This document shows, in pieces, positions 1 through 7,219 of a stretch of 64,000 bases of DNA. The position numbers and the translations under genes were made by a program. The DNA comes from an uncultured Trueperaceae bacterium (GTDB taxonomy: Bacteria; Deinococcota; Deinococci; Deinococcales; Trueperaceae). The stretch lies in NCBI GenBank assembly GCA_937873495.1, contig CALMXZ010000016.1, forward strand, positions 62,001-126,000, given 5' to 3'. The notes under the pieces were generated by a model. That model was not told where the DNA came from. It did no database searches and worked only from the letters and a program-made list of their open reading frames with translations. The stretch's first letter is position 1; each line of letters starts with the position of its first letter.

Positions 1-462
1 CAGAACTACTCCGCGGCCACGCACCTGCTCCCCATCCCGGCGTACTTCGACGACCCTAGCACCAAGGAAGCCATGTTCCGGGAGCGCTCGATCAGGCGCA
101 TACGGGCTATCGCCGAGACCGCGCAGATCCTCTTGTTCAGCATCGGCGCGCCTGACGCCGACTCGTACGTCTACCGCGCTGGCTACGTCGAGAACCGCGA
201 GCTCACCGCACTGCGCAGCCAAGGGGTCGTAGGCGACATCGGCGCCGTCTTCTTCCGGGCGGACGGCAGTTACAAGGACATCGAGATGAACCTCCGTTCC
301 AGCGGCCCGGACCTCGCCACCCTGGCTAGCCATCAGCACGCGATCTGCCTCGTGGCCGGCGAGAAGAAGCTGGATGGCCTGCGGGGAGCGCTGCGCGGCG
401 GCTTCCTGAACACGTTGATCATCGATCAACCTACCGCCGAGCTGCTTGCGACGAGCGCGTGA
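1..462 (+). CDS. SorC/DeoR-family sugar-binding transcriptional regulator, C-terminal part (5' end outside window)
   Basis: The frame is open from base 1 to a TGA, so only the last 153 codons are present. They match the C-terminal effector-binding domain of SorC-family regulators, a Rossmann-like fold related to sugar-phosphate isomerases. Visible hallmarks are LLFSIGAPDADSYVYRAGY (about residues 45-65 of the fragment), a GVVGDIGAVFF segment, and a C-terminal AICLVAGEKKLDGLRGALRG then NTLIIDQPTAELL. The complete SorC protein at 22922-23899 has the equivalent segments. The N-terminal helix-turn-helix is missing from the window. The next gene, a GlpD-type dehydrogenase, starts 7 bases after the stop, so the two are probably co-transcribed and the regulator likely senses a polyol phosphate. 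The effector is unknown. Confidence 0.85.
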   Translation, partial: QNYSAATHLLPIPAYFDDPSTKEAMFRERSIRRIRAIAETAQILLFSIGAPDADSYVYRAGYVENRELTALRSQGVVGDIGAVFFRADGSYKDIEMNLRSSGPDLATLASHQHAICLVAGEKKLDGLRGALRGGFLNTLIIDQPTAELLATSA

Positions 463-469
463 GGCGAAC

Positions 470-2146
470 GTGCCCAATGACACTGCCGACCTGACCCCCA
501 CCGCCGAGCGCGAAGCGCGCCTGCGGCGCCTGGCCACCGAAGAGTTCGACGTCCTGGTGATCGGCGGCGGCGCGACGGGCACCGGCGCGGCCCTCGACGC
601 GGCGTCGCGCGGACTCTCAGTGGCGTTGGTCGAACGGGGCGACTTCGCGGTCGGCACCAGCAGCCGTAGCACCAAGCTCCTGCACGGCGGGGTGCGCTAC
701 CTCGAGCAGGCCGTCAAGCGCCTGGACCGCGGGCAGCTCCATCTCGTGAGGGAGGCACTGCGGGAGCGGTGGTTGCTGCTGAGGAACGCGCCCCACCTGA
801 CGCGCTCCCTACGGCTCGTTACACCCCTGTACGGCGCCTGGGAGGCCCCTTACTACGTGGCGGGGCTCAAGCTCTACGACCTCCTGGCGGGACGGTCCAA
901 CCTGGAGCCCAGCCGCTGGGTGAACCGCACGACGGCGTTGCAGCACTTCCCGACGCTCAAGGCCGCCGCGCTACGCGGGGCCGTCGAGTACCACGACGGC
1001 CAGTTCGACGACGCGCGCATGAACGTCGCGCTGGCCATCACGGCCGAGGAGCAGGGCGCGGTCGTGGTGAACTACGTCGAGGCGACCGCCCTGATCAAGA
1101 AGCGCGGGGCCATCTCGGGCATCGTCGCGGTCGATCGCCGACCGGACCCGAGCGGCGCGCCGCGCGCCGGCGCACCGGCCGCCGGCTTCGAGGTCCGCGC
1201 GCGCGTGGTCGTGAACGCGGCGGGCCCGTTCGTCGACGCGGTGCGCGAGCTGGACGACGCCGGGCTCGAGCCGATGCTCGAGGTGAGCTCTGGCGCGCAC
1301 GTGGTGCTGCCCGGCCGGCTATGCCCGCCCGCTACGGGGCTGTTGATCCCGAAGACGGAGGACGGCCGCGTGCTGTTCCTCCTGCCGTGGCTCGGTCATA
1401 CCCTGGTCGGCACCACCGACCACCCGGCGGCCGTCGAGGCGTCCCCGAGGCCGACCGAAGACGACATCTCGTACATACTTCGGCACCTGCGGCTCTACTT
1501 CGACCTTCCCCTCGAGCGGTCCGACATCCTGGCGGCGTGGTCGGGGCTCCGGCCCCTGGTGCGCGCAGGCGACCACGGGCATGCCGGGAGCGACCGGGCC
1601 GAAGCAGATCTTGGCGCGCACGGCCGGAGGGGCAACGACGCCGGCACCGCAGGCATCTCTCGCGATCACACCGTGGTGGTCAGCGAGGCCGGCCTCGTGA
1701 CGGTCACCGGCGGCAAGTGGACCACGTACCGCAGGATGGCCAAGGACGCGATCGACGCGGCGGTGAGGCACGGCGGGCTGGCGCCCAGCCGCCCCTCGGG
1801 TACCGAGCATCTCGTGCTCGCCGGCGGGGAGGACTTCGAAGCGCGCGGCGGCGAGCTGCTGGTGCGAGAGTTCGGGCTCGCGCCGGACCAGGCGGCGCAT
1901 CTGAACTCGGCTTACGGGAGCCGCGCACGGCAGGTAGCGCTACTGGCTCGAGCCGGCTTCGGCGAGCGCCTCGTCGCCGGCTATCCCTACATCGAGGCGG
2001 AAGCGTTGTACGCGGCGTCCAGGGAGTTCGCGCTCACGGCCGACGACGTCCTCGGTCGTCGCATCCGGCTGTCGTTCCTCAACGAAGCCGCGGCGGCCCA
2101 GGCCAGGGGGCGGGTCGAGGAGTTACTCGCCTCGGCCGTGAGCTGA
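470..2146 (+). CDS. glpD: FAD-dependent glycerol-3-phosphate dehydrogenase family protein (GlpD / EryB type)
   Basis: Peripheral-membrane flavoenzyme family that oxidises sn-glycerol 3-phosphate, or in the EryB branch erythritol phosphate, and passes electrons to quinone. The N-terminal dinucleotide fold is clear: VLVIGGGATGTGAALDAA at about residues 22-39, then SSRSTKLLHGGVRYLEQA, the family signature. A C-terminal VTVTGGKWTTYRRMAKDAID closes the FAD domain and a helical cap follows. About 558 residues, longer than the roughly 500 usual, with a low-complexity Gly/Ala/His/Asp-rich insert near residues 365-390. I chose the GTG at 470 because a GAGG lies 5 bases upstream and it falls just after the SorC stop; an upstream TTG at 446 would overlap that gene. 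SorC regulators control eryB in other bacteria, so a C4 polyol phosphate is possible as substrate. Confidence 0.88.
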   Translation: MPNDTADLTPTAEREARLRRLATEEFDVLVIGGGATGTGAALDAASRGLSVALVERGDFAVGTSSRSTKLLHGGVRYLEQAVKRLDRGQLHLVREALRERWLLLRNAPHLTRSLRLVTPLYGAWEAPYYVAGLKLYDLLAGRSNLEPSRWVNRTTALQHFPTLKAAALRGAVEYHDGQFDDARMNVALAITAEEQGAVVVNYVEATALIKKRGAISGIVAVDRRPDPSGAPRAGAPAAGFEVRARVVVNAAGPFVDAVRELDDAGLEPMLEVSSGAHVVLPGRLCPPATGLLIPKTEDGRVLFLLPWLGHTLVGTTDHPAAVEASPRPTEDDISYILRHLRLYFDLPLERSDILAAWSGLRPLVRAGDHGHAGSDRAEADLGAHGRRGNDAGTAGISRDHTVVVSEAGLVTVTGGKWTTYRRMAKDAIDAAVRHGGLAPSRPSGTEHLVLAGGEDFEARGGELLVREFGLAPDQAAHLNSAYGSRARQVALLARAGFGERLVAGYPYIEAEALYAASREFALTADDVLGRRIRLSFLNEAAAAQARGRVEELLASAVS

Positions 2147-2182
2147 TCGCCTCCCCGTGCAGAGCGCGGTGCGCGCCGGTCC

Positions 2183-3439
2183 TTAGAAGCGCGTGTGCTT
2201 CACCCCGTAGAGGTCCTCGTCCGCGGCGATCAGTAGGTGCTGCAGTACCTCCGCCTCGTCAACGGCTCCGCCCGGCACCTCACCGAGCCCGCCTCTCGCG
2301 CCCTTTGGCGCCAGGCTGGCCCGGCCGATGCTGACGTCGAGGCTGCCATCGTGCTCGGTGGGTTGCTTGGCGATGGACTCCCGCAGGCGCGGCACCAGGG
2401 CGGCCGCCGACTGCGCGTCGAGCCCGGGGAGCAGGACGACGAACTCGTCGCCGCCGAGGCGCGCCACCAGGTCGTACGGCCGGACACGCGCCCGGATCCC
2501 GGTGGCGATGGCCCGCAGCGCCCTGTCGCCCGCCTGGTGGCCCCAGTTGTCGTTGATGCGCTTGAACTCGTTGGCGTCCACCATGAGGAGGCTGACGGGC
2601 GAACCGCTGCGAGCCGCGCGCCTCAGCTCCTGCTTGGCGCGCTCCTCGAACCCACGGCGGTTGAGCAGCTCTGTGAGGGGGTCGAGGTGCGCCTGCACCG
2701 CCAGTTCAGCGGTGACCCGGCCGGAGAACACGAGGAAGTAGGCGAACACCGCCCCGAGCGCGACGACCACGCTGAGGGCGACGAACAGGTTGGGAAGGGC
2801 ACCTTCGTCGAGCAGCGGCGGCGCGCCGCCCTGCACGACGGTGACGATCACCCGCGTTACCAGCACGGCCGCGGACGTGGCCAGCCAGTAGCCGGCCGCT
2901 CGTCTCCCGGGGTTGTAATAAGCGCCCCGCGGTGCCGCGAACAACCGGCGGGAGGCGAGCGCGAGCAGCACGGCCAGCGCGACAGACATGACGACCACCC
3001 GCACCGGATACGCGTCCACCACGTACCGCGCCGCCAGGATGGCCAGGATGGCTGGAACGACGACGTAGGCGTAGATACCGTGGTTCGCGCTCTCGCCGTC
3101 CAGGAGGCGGATGCTCTGGTACACCAGCGCCGCGGCGACGAGGTAGAGCAGGTTGCCCCCCAACAACGACAGCACCTCCGGCACCAGGCCTTCGAGCGCG
3201 ATCAGCGCCCAGGAGATCCCGAGCGTCGCGGTCGCCCATGTGCCTACGAGGGCGCCACGCCTGGTGTCGTTCGGAAGGGTGCGCACCAACAGGCCCAGCG
3301 TGATCGTGGTGACCGCCAAGAAGCCGACCGCCATGACGAACACCGTGCGGGCGTCGAGGGTCATGGGTCGATCGTCGTGAGCAGAGCGCGGTCGTTTGGT
3401 CTCGGCATGTTCTGGGAAGTATAGGCGGCGGCGATTCAC
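2183..3439 (-). CDS. Membrane-anchored GGDEF diguanylate cyclase
   Basis: Makes cyclic di-GMP from two GTP. The N-terminal half (about residues 30-245) is a run of hydrophobic stretches consistent with six to seven membrane helices. The GGDEF domain follows: LDPLTELLNRRGFEERA near residue 255, the active-site loop ARLGGDEFVVLLPG, and an RPYD that sits five residues before GGDEF, the normal place of the RxxD inhibitory site. It is therefore probably active and feedback-inhibited. The GTG start overlaps the stop of the amidohydrolase gene by 4 bases, a coupling arrangement repeated throughout this window; an ATG at 3364 would remove 25 polar residues and is an alternative. Neither start has a clear ribosome site. 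A cyclase as last gene of a peptide-uptake operon is unusual. Confidence 0.9.
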   Translation of the reverse strand: MNRRRLYFPEHAETKRPRSAHDDRPMTLDARTVFVMAVGFLAVTTITLGLLVRTLPNDTRRGALVGTWATATLGISWALIALEGLVPEVLSLLGGNLLYLVAAALVYQSIRLLDGESANHGIYAYVVVPAILAILAARYVVDAYPVRVVVMSVALAVLLALASRRLFAAPRGAYYNPGRRAAGYWLATSAAVLVTRVIVTVVQGGAPPLLDEGALPNLFVALSVVVALGAVFAYFLVFSGRVTAELAVQAHLDPLTELLNRRGFEERAKQELRRAARSGSPVSLLMVDANEFKRINDNWGHQAGDRALRAIATGIRARVRPYDLVARLGGDEFVVLLPGLDAQSAAALVPRLRESIAKQPTEHDGSLDVSIGRASLAPKGARGGLGEVPGGAVDEAEVLQHLLIAADEDLYGVKHTRF

Positions 3440-4302
3440 ATGGGAGCAGGCCTAGCGGTCCTCACCGCCTTCACGGCGTCGGCCACGAGCGCGCGCATCG
3501 CCTGGTTCAGACGCTCGATCTCCGGCCACTTCGGTCGCCCCCTGGCGTCGAGATAGAGGGCGCGGTTGATCTCGATGGCGATGCCGGCCACGGGGTCATC
3601 GCGCCCCGGGTCGCAGTACGTGCGTAGGGTGTCCCCGCCGGAGAACGGTTCGTTCAGGGTCACGCGCCGCGCGTCGGCCGGCCACCGCTCCAACAGGTCG
3701 GAGGCGTAGGCATCGAGCCTAGCGGCCAACTCGCGCGCCATCGCGGCAGGGAGGCTCACCCAGCCCCGGCCTGGCACGCACTCCCCGTCGTCGGCTCCCA
3801 GGGTCCCGAGGTTGAACGCCGGCCGAGGACGCCCCTGGTCCGGGCCTAGCAGCGGCCCCGTCGGCTGCATCGAATGCGCATCGACCAACAGGTCGAACGA
3901 CCCCGTCCCCAACTGCTGGTCTATCTGCCGGTGGAACGGCGTCCAGTAGCGGCTCACGCGACGGCGCTGCTCCGTACGGTCGGGCCGGGCCCCAGGCGGA
4001 TAGAGCTGGTTGCCGGCGAAGTCGGTGTTCTTGACCACCCCGTTGGCCGTGGTGTCGTCGGCGGCGCGGTTGAGGTCGACCACGAAGCGCGAGACCGTGG
4101 CGTACATGTGCGTGGCTCCCGCCAGGTGGAAGAGCTGATCGGTGTACGGGTCCGACTCGAGGAAGTGGCGCCGCTCGAGGTCGCGCCGGTCCTGCGCGGT
4201 CACCCGTTCCTTCCCCAGCATGGCGACGGCGATGTCGTACGGCACGTGCTCCGAGCAGTGGGGCACGACCACCAGGACCCGCTCGAGCCCGGTTCGCGCC
4301 AT
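3436..4302 (-). CDS. N-formylglutamate amidohydrolase family protein
   Basis: Family of metal-dependent amidases that remove formyl (HutG/FGase) or related groups from N-acyl amino acids. Visible conserved points are the N-terminal VVPHCSEHVPYDI (family form PHSG..VP), the central LLVDAHSMQPTGP and the late IAIEINRALYLDARG, all typical of this fold. 288 residues, close to family length. The ATG at 4302 lies 2 bases after the dipeptidase stop; extending upstream would bury the start inside that gene. Its partners are an M19 dipeptidase homologue and a peptide-type ABC importer, so a formylated or otherwise N-blocked amino acid or dipeptide is a reasonable but unproven substrate. No other hut gene is adjacent. 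Confidence 0.82.
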   Translation of the reverse strand: MARTGLERVLVVVPHCSEHVPYDIAVAMLGKERVTAQDRRDLERRHFLESDPYTDQLFHLAGATHMYATVSRFVVDLNRAADDTTANGVVKNTDFAGNQLYPPGARPDRTEQRRRVSRYWTPFHRQIDQQLGTGSFDLLVDAHSMQPTGPLLGPDQGRPRPAFNLGTLGADDGECVPGRGWVSLPAAMARELAARLDAYASDLLERWPADARRVTLNEPFSGGDTLRTYCDPGRDDPVAGIAIEINRALYLDARGRPKWPEIERLNQAMRALVADAVKAVRTARPAPM

Positions 4303-4304
4303 GC

Positions 4305-5351
4305 CTAGGCGATGCTCGCCCGTCGGGGCTTCCAGACTGCCTCGAGGAGGCGCATGAAGTTGCCCCCCAGGATCGCCCCGATGTCGGCTTCGGCGTAGCC
4401 CCGCTCCAACAGCTCCGCCGTCAGGAGCGGGATCTTCGCTGGGCTCGGAACGGGGTAGTACCAGGGTGGCGAGACCAAGGTCTGCGGCGTCCACAGCCCC
4501 TCCCTGAGCAGCTTCTCGTAGCGCACCAAGGACATGCCGTTGGCGTCGGGGTGTTGCGAGAAGTCGAGCCCTAGGCCAACGTGTTCGATCCCGACGAGTT
4601 CGACGACATGCTGCAGGTGATCAACGACGCTGGCGAGCGGCGGCGACGACGTCCCATCGATGAAGGCCGGGTGGGCGTTGATGCCGATCACACCCCCGCG
4701 CGCAGCGACGGCCCTCAGCACCTCGTCGGGCACCGTCCTGGGGTGATCGTAGACCGCCTTGGCGCCGGTATGGGTTATCGCGACGGGCTCAGTCGAGGTC
4801 TCGGCCGCTTCCAGCGCGGTGCGGACGCCGCAGTGGGACAGGTCCACGAGCATACCGACCCGGTTCATCTCGGCTATGACCTGCCTGCCGAACCGGGTCA
4901 GTCCGGCGTCACGCGGCTCCAGGCAGCCGTCCCCGCCTGCCTCGGCTTGGTTGTAGGCCAGCAGCATGGCCCGCACCCCTAGCCGGTGGTAGAGCTCGAC
5001 CAACGCCCAGTCGTGCCCCAAGGCGTTGGTCGACTGGAACGCGAGCACGACTCCGAGCTTGCCTTGGGCCTTCGCCTTCCGGATATCGTCCACGTCGAAC
5101 ACCTGTAGGACGGTGTCCTCATGCTTGCGAGCTTGTTGGTACCACTGCGCGATGCGCACGGTGGTCGCCTCGAGGCTGTGCTCTGGCAGCGCCATGGTCG
5201 CGAAGCCGCAAGTGGCCATCCCGTCCAGCCAGAACCGGGCGTTGTCGAGGTCGTTGAGGATCGGGGCGCATGCGTCGATCGTGATGAACCGCTCGTGGAG
5301 CTGCATGGCGGTGGCGAGTGGCTTGTCTGACGTCATGTCTGGTTGCTGCAT
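4305..5351 (-). CDS. M19 membrane-dipeptidase family protein with altered metal ligands
   Basis: Overall fold of renal/membrane dipeptidase (peptidase M19): a TIM barrel with GVRAMLLAYNQAEAGGDGC, VDLSHCGVRTALEAAE, VAITHTGAKAVYDHPRTV and a C-terminal GGNFMRLLEAVW. 348 residues, normal length, no signal peptide, so probably cytoplasmic. The two barrel histidines (LSHCG, ITHTG) are kept. The usual N-terminal HxD metal pair is instead ACAP at about residues 27-30, and the bridging glutamate position reads Gln106 (VVLAFQS). Either this subfamily binds metal differently or the chemistry differs from normal dipeptide hydrolysis. The start is backed by AAAGGA with 5-base spacing. It lies between the permease and formylglutamate-hydrolase-like genes. 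Confidence 0.85.
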   Translation of the reverse strand: MQQPDMTSDKPLATAMQLHERFITIDACAPILNDLDNARFWLDGMATCGFATMALPEHSLEATTVRIAQWYQQARKHEDTVLQVFDVDDIRKAKAQGKLGVVLAFQSTNALGHDWALVELYHRLGVRAMLLAYNQAEAGGDGCLEPRDAGLTRFGRQVIAEMNRVGMLVDLSHCGVRTALEAAETSTEPVAITHTGAKAVYDHPRTVPDEVLRAVAARGGVIGINAHPAFIDGTSSPPLASVVDHLQHVVELVGIEHVGLGLDFSQHPDANGMSLVRYEKLLREGLWTPQTLVSPPWYYPVPSPAKIPLLTAELLERGYAEADIGAILGGNFMRLLEAVWKPRRASIA

Positions 5352-5372
5352 GCGGTTCCTTTGCTCAGGGAG

Positions 5373-6254
5373 TTAGCTGCGGTGGCGCGGGTCGAGGGCA
5401 TTGCGTAGCCCGTCTCCCACGAAGTTGACCGAGAGGATGACCACCATCAGGGCCAAGCCGGCCGGAACCCATAGCCACGGCATCCTCTGCAGGACGAGAA
5501 GCGACTGGGCTTCGGCCAGGATGTTGCCCCAGCTAGGGATGGGCGGTTGAACGCCCATCCCGAGGAAGCTGAGGCTCGCCTCCAGGAGGATGGCACGCGC
5601 GACCTCGAAGGTCGCCGTGATGAGGATCGTGGGTACGAGGTTCGGCAGGATGTGCTTGAAGAGGATGCGGCGATGGCCGGCGCCCAATGCGCCCAGCGCT
5701 TCGATGAAGAGTTCGTTCCGCAGCGAGAGCACTTGCGATCTGACGATACGCGCCATGCGGGGCCAACCAAGGAAGCCCACGACGAGGATCACGTTTGAGA
5801 TGCTCGGCCCGACGATGGCCACGGCAGCGACCACGACCACGAACAGCGGGAAGGAGAGGATCACGTCAGCCACACGCATCAGGACGGTGTCTACGGCTCC
5901 TCCGAAGTAACCGGCCAGGACGCCGGCGACCACGCCTAGGAGCGCTTGGATCGCGACCGCGCCGAACCCAACCAGCAGCGACGCCCGCGCGCCGAACAGC
6001 AACCTGCTAAGGACGTCGCGGCCGATCGAGTCCACACCTAGCGGGTTGGCGCTCGTCGGCATGCCGCGGGGAGCGGCCAGCCCGATGGCGAACGGATCGT
6101 GGGGCGCCACGTACTGGGCGAAGCCGGCGACCGCGAGGACCGCCGCGAGCACGGCGAGGCTCAGTACCGCCGGGGGGTAGCGCATGAACCTGCGGAGCGG
6201 CCCGGCGCTGTTCGCCCGACCGGCGCGCCCTGCCCCTTCCGCCGCCAGGCTCAC
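5373..6254 (-). CDS. Peptide/nickel-type ABC transporter permease (DppC-like)
   Basis: Inner-membrane permease of a binding-protein-dependent importer (BPD_transp_1). A single N-terminal helix (about residues 28-50) precedes the DppC-type periplasmic segment with NPLGVDSIGRDVLSRLLFGA, then five helices and the EAA loop ALGAGHRRILFKHILPNLVP that contacts the ATPase, and the characteristic SFLGMGVQPPIPSWGNIL. 293 residues. The GTG start overlaps the upstream permease stop by 4 bases; the open frame reaches further upstream but that part lies inside the DppB gene and has no permease character. The matching ATPases are not encoded nearby. Confidence 0.93.
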   Translation of the reverse strand: MSLAAEGAGRAGRANSAGPLRRFMRYPPAVLSLAVLAAVLAVAGFAQYVAPHDPFAIGLAAPRGMPTSANPLGVDSIGRDVLSRLLFGARASLLVGFGAVAIQALLGVVAGVLAGYFGGAVDTVLMRVADVILSFPLFVVVVAAVAIVGPSISNVILVVGFLGWPRMARIVRSQVLSLRNELFIEALGALGAGHRRILFKHILPNLVPTILITATFEVARAILLEASLSFLGMGVQPPIPSWGNILAEAQSLLVLQRMPWLWVPAGLALMVVILSVNFVGDGLRNALDPRHRS

Positions 6255-7213
6255 GGTTCGTACCTGACTCGCGGGTCTACCACCGAGTAAGCGATGTCGG
6301 CCAAGAGGTTGGCCGCTATCACCGTCAGCGCGGAGAACAGGGTCACGGCGAGGATCACCGGGTAGTCGCGCTGGTGCACCGCGTCGATGGTGAGGGTCCC
6401 CAACCCCGGCCACTGGAACACCGTCTCCGTGATGATCGCCCCGCCGAGCAGCGTCGGCAGCGCCAAAGCGGTGATCGTGACCAGGGGCATCAGGGCGTTG
6501 CGCAACGCATGCACCATGACCACGCGCCGAGGGCGCAGCCCCTTGCCGCGGGCCGTGCGGATGAAGTCCTGCTTGAGAACGTCGATGAGCCCGCCCCGGG
6601 TGTAGCGGGTGACCTCGGTGATGAACGGTAAGGCGAGGACGACGGCCGGCATGACCAGATGGCTCAGCCTGTCCCCGAGTCCACCTCCCGAGCCAAGCGT
6701 GAGCATCCCGCCTGTCGGGAAGAGGTTCAGTTGTAGCGAGAGCAGGAAGATCAGCGCGAGGCCCAGGAAGAAAGGCGGTGTGGCCACCACGAGGAAACCT
6801 AGTAGGGTTATCCCGGTGTCCACCCAGGTGCCGCGCTTGAGGGCGGAGGCGGCACCAGCGAGCACGCCTATCACCAGGCCGACGGCTACCGCCATGAACG
6901 CTAGTTGGGCCGTGGCGCCGACCCGGTTGAGCATCTCGCCGAGCACGGGCCGGCCCGTAGCGTACGAGCGACCTAGGTTGCCGGTGAGGAGCTGCCCTAC
7001 CCATCGGGCGTACCTGACGGGTAGGGAGTCTCTCAGGCCAAGGGCTTGCCGGCGCGCTTCAAGCGCTGTCACGTCGATGCTCGAGTCGACCGGGTTGATC
7101 AGGGCCGCGACGGGGTCGCCCGGTGCCGTGGAGATCAGCAGGAAGGCGAAGAGCGATACCCCGATCAGGAGCGGGACCAACATCACGAACCGCTTGAAGA
7201 CGAGCCTGCTCAC
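6251..7213 (-). CDS. Peptide/nickel-type ABC transporter permease (DppB-like)
   Basis: Partner permease of the DppC-like protein. 320 residues with an N-terminal helix, a TAPGDPVAALIN segment, a periplasmic loop ending DSLPVRYARWVGQLLTGNLG, five further helices, and the EAA loop RGKGLRPRRVVMVHALRNAL followed by the family-typical ETVFQWPGLGTLTIDAV and the C-terminal SVVDPRVRYEP. It starts with GTG 6 bases after the binding-protein stop; no ribosome site is visible, so translation is probably coupled. Confidence 0.93.
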   Translation of the reverse strand: MSRLVFKRFVMLVPLLIGVSLFAFLLISTAPGDPVAALINPVDSSIDVTALEARRQALGLRDSLPVRYARWVGQLLTGNLGRSYATGRPVLGEMLNRVGATAQLAFMAVAVGLVIGVLAGAASALKRGTWVDTGITLLGFLVVATPPFFLGLALIFLLSLQLNLFPTGGMLTLGSGGGLGDRLSHLVMPAVVLALPFITEVTRYTRGGLIDVLKQDFIRTARGKGLRPRRVVMVHALRNALMPLVTITALALPTLLGGAIITETVFQWPGLGTLTIDAVHQRDYPVILAVTLFSALTVIAANLLADIAYSVVDPRVRYEP

Positions 7214-7219
7214 GAAGCG

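Noticed and set aside
446-469. TTG start for the GlpD-type gene overlapping the SorC stop
   Set aside because: The GTG at 470 has a GAGG at good spacing and matches the family's N-terminus better.
769-2334. Very long open frame (over 500 codons) in another frame of the GlpD gene
   Set aside because: High-GC shadow: Arg/Pro/Gly-rich low-complexity translation with no family character, fully inside a well-supported dehydrogenase gene.
6255-7004. Upstream extension of the DppC-like frame across the DppB gene
   Set aside because: The extra 250 codons lie opposite no free DNA, are rich in Arg/His/Pro, and the GTG at 6254 gives a normal permease length.
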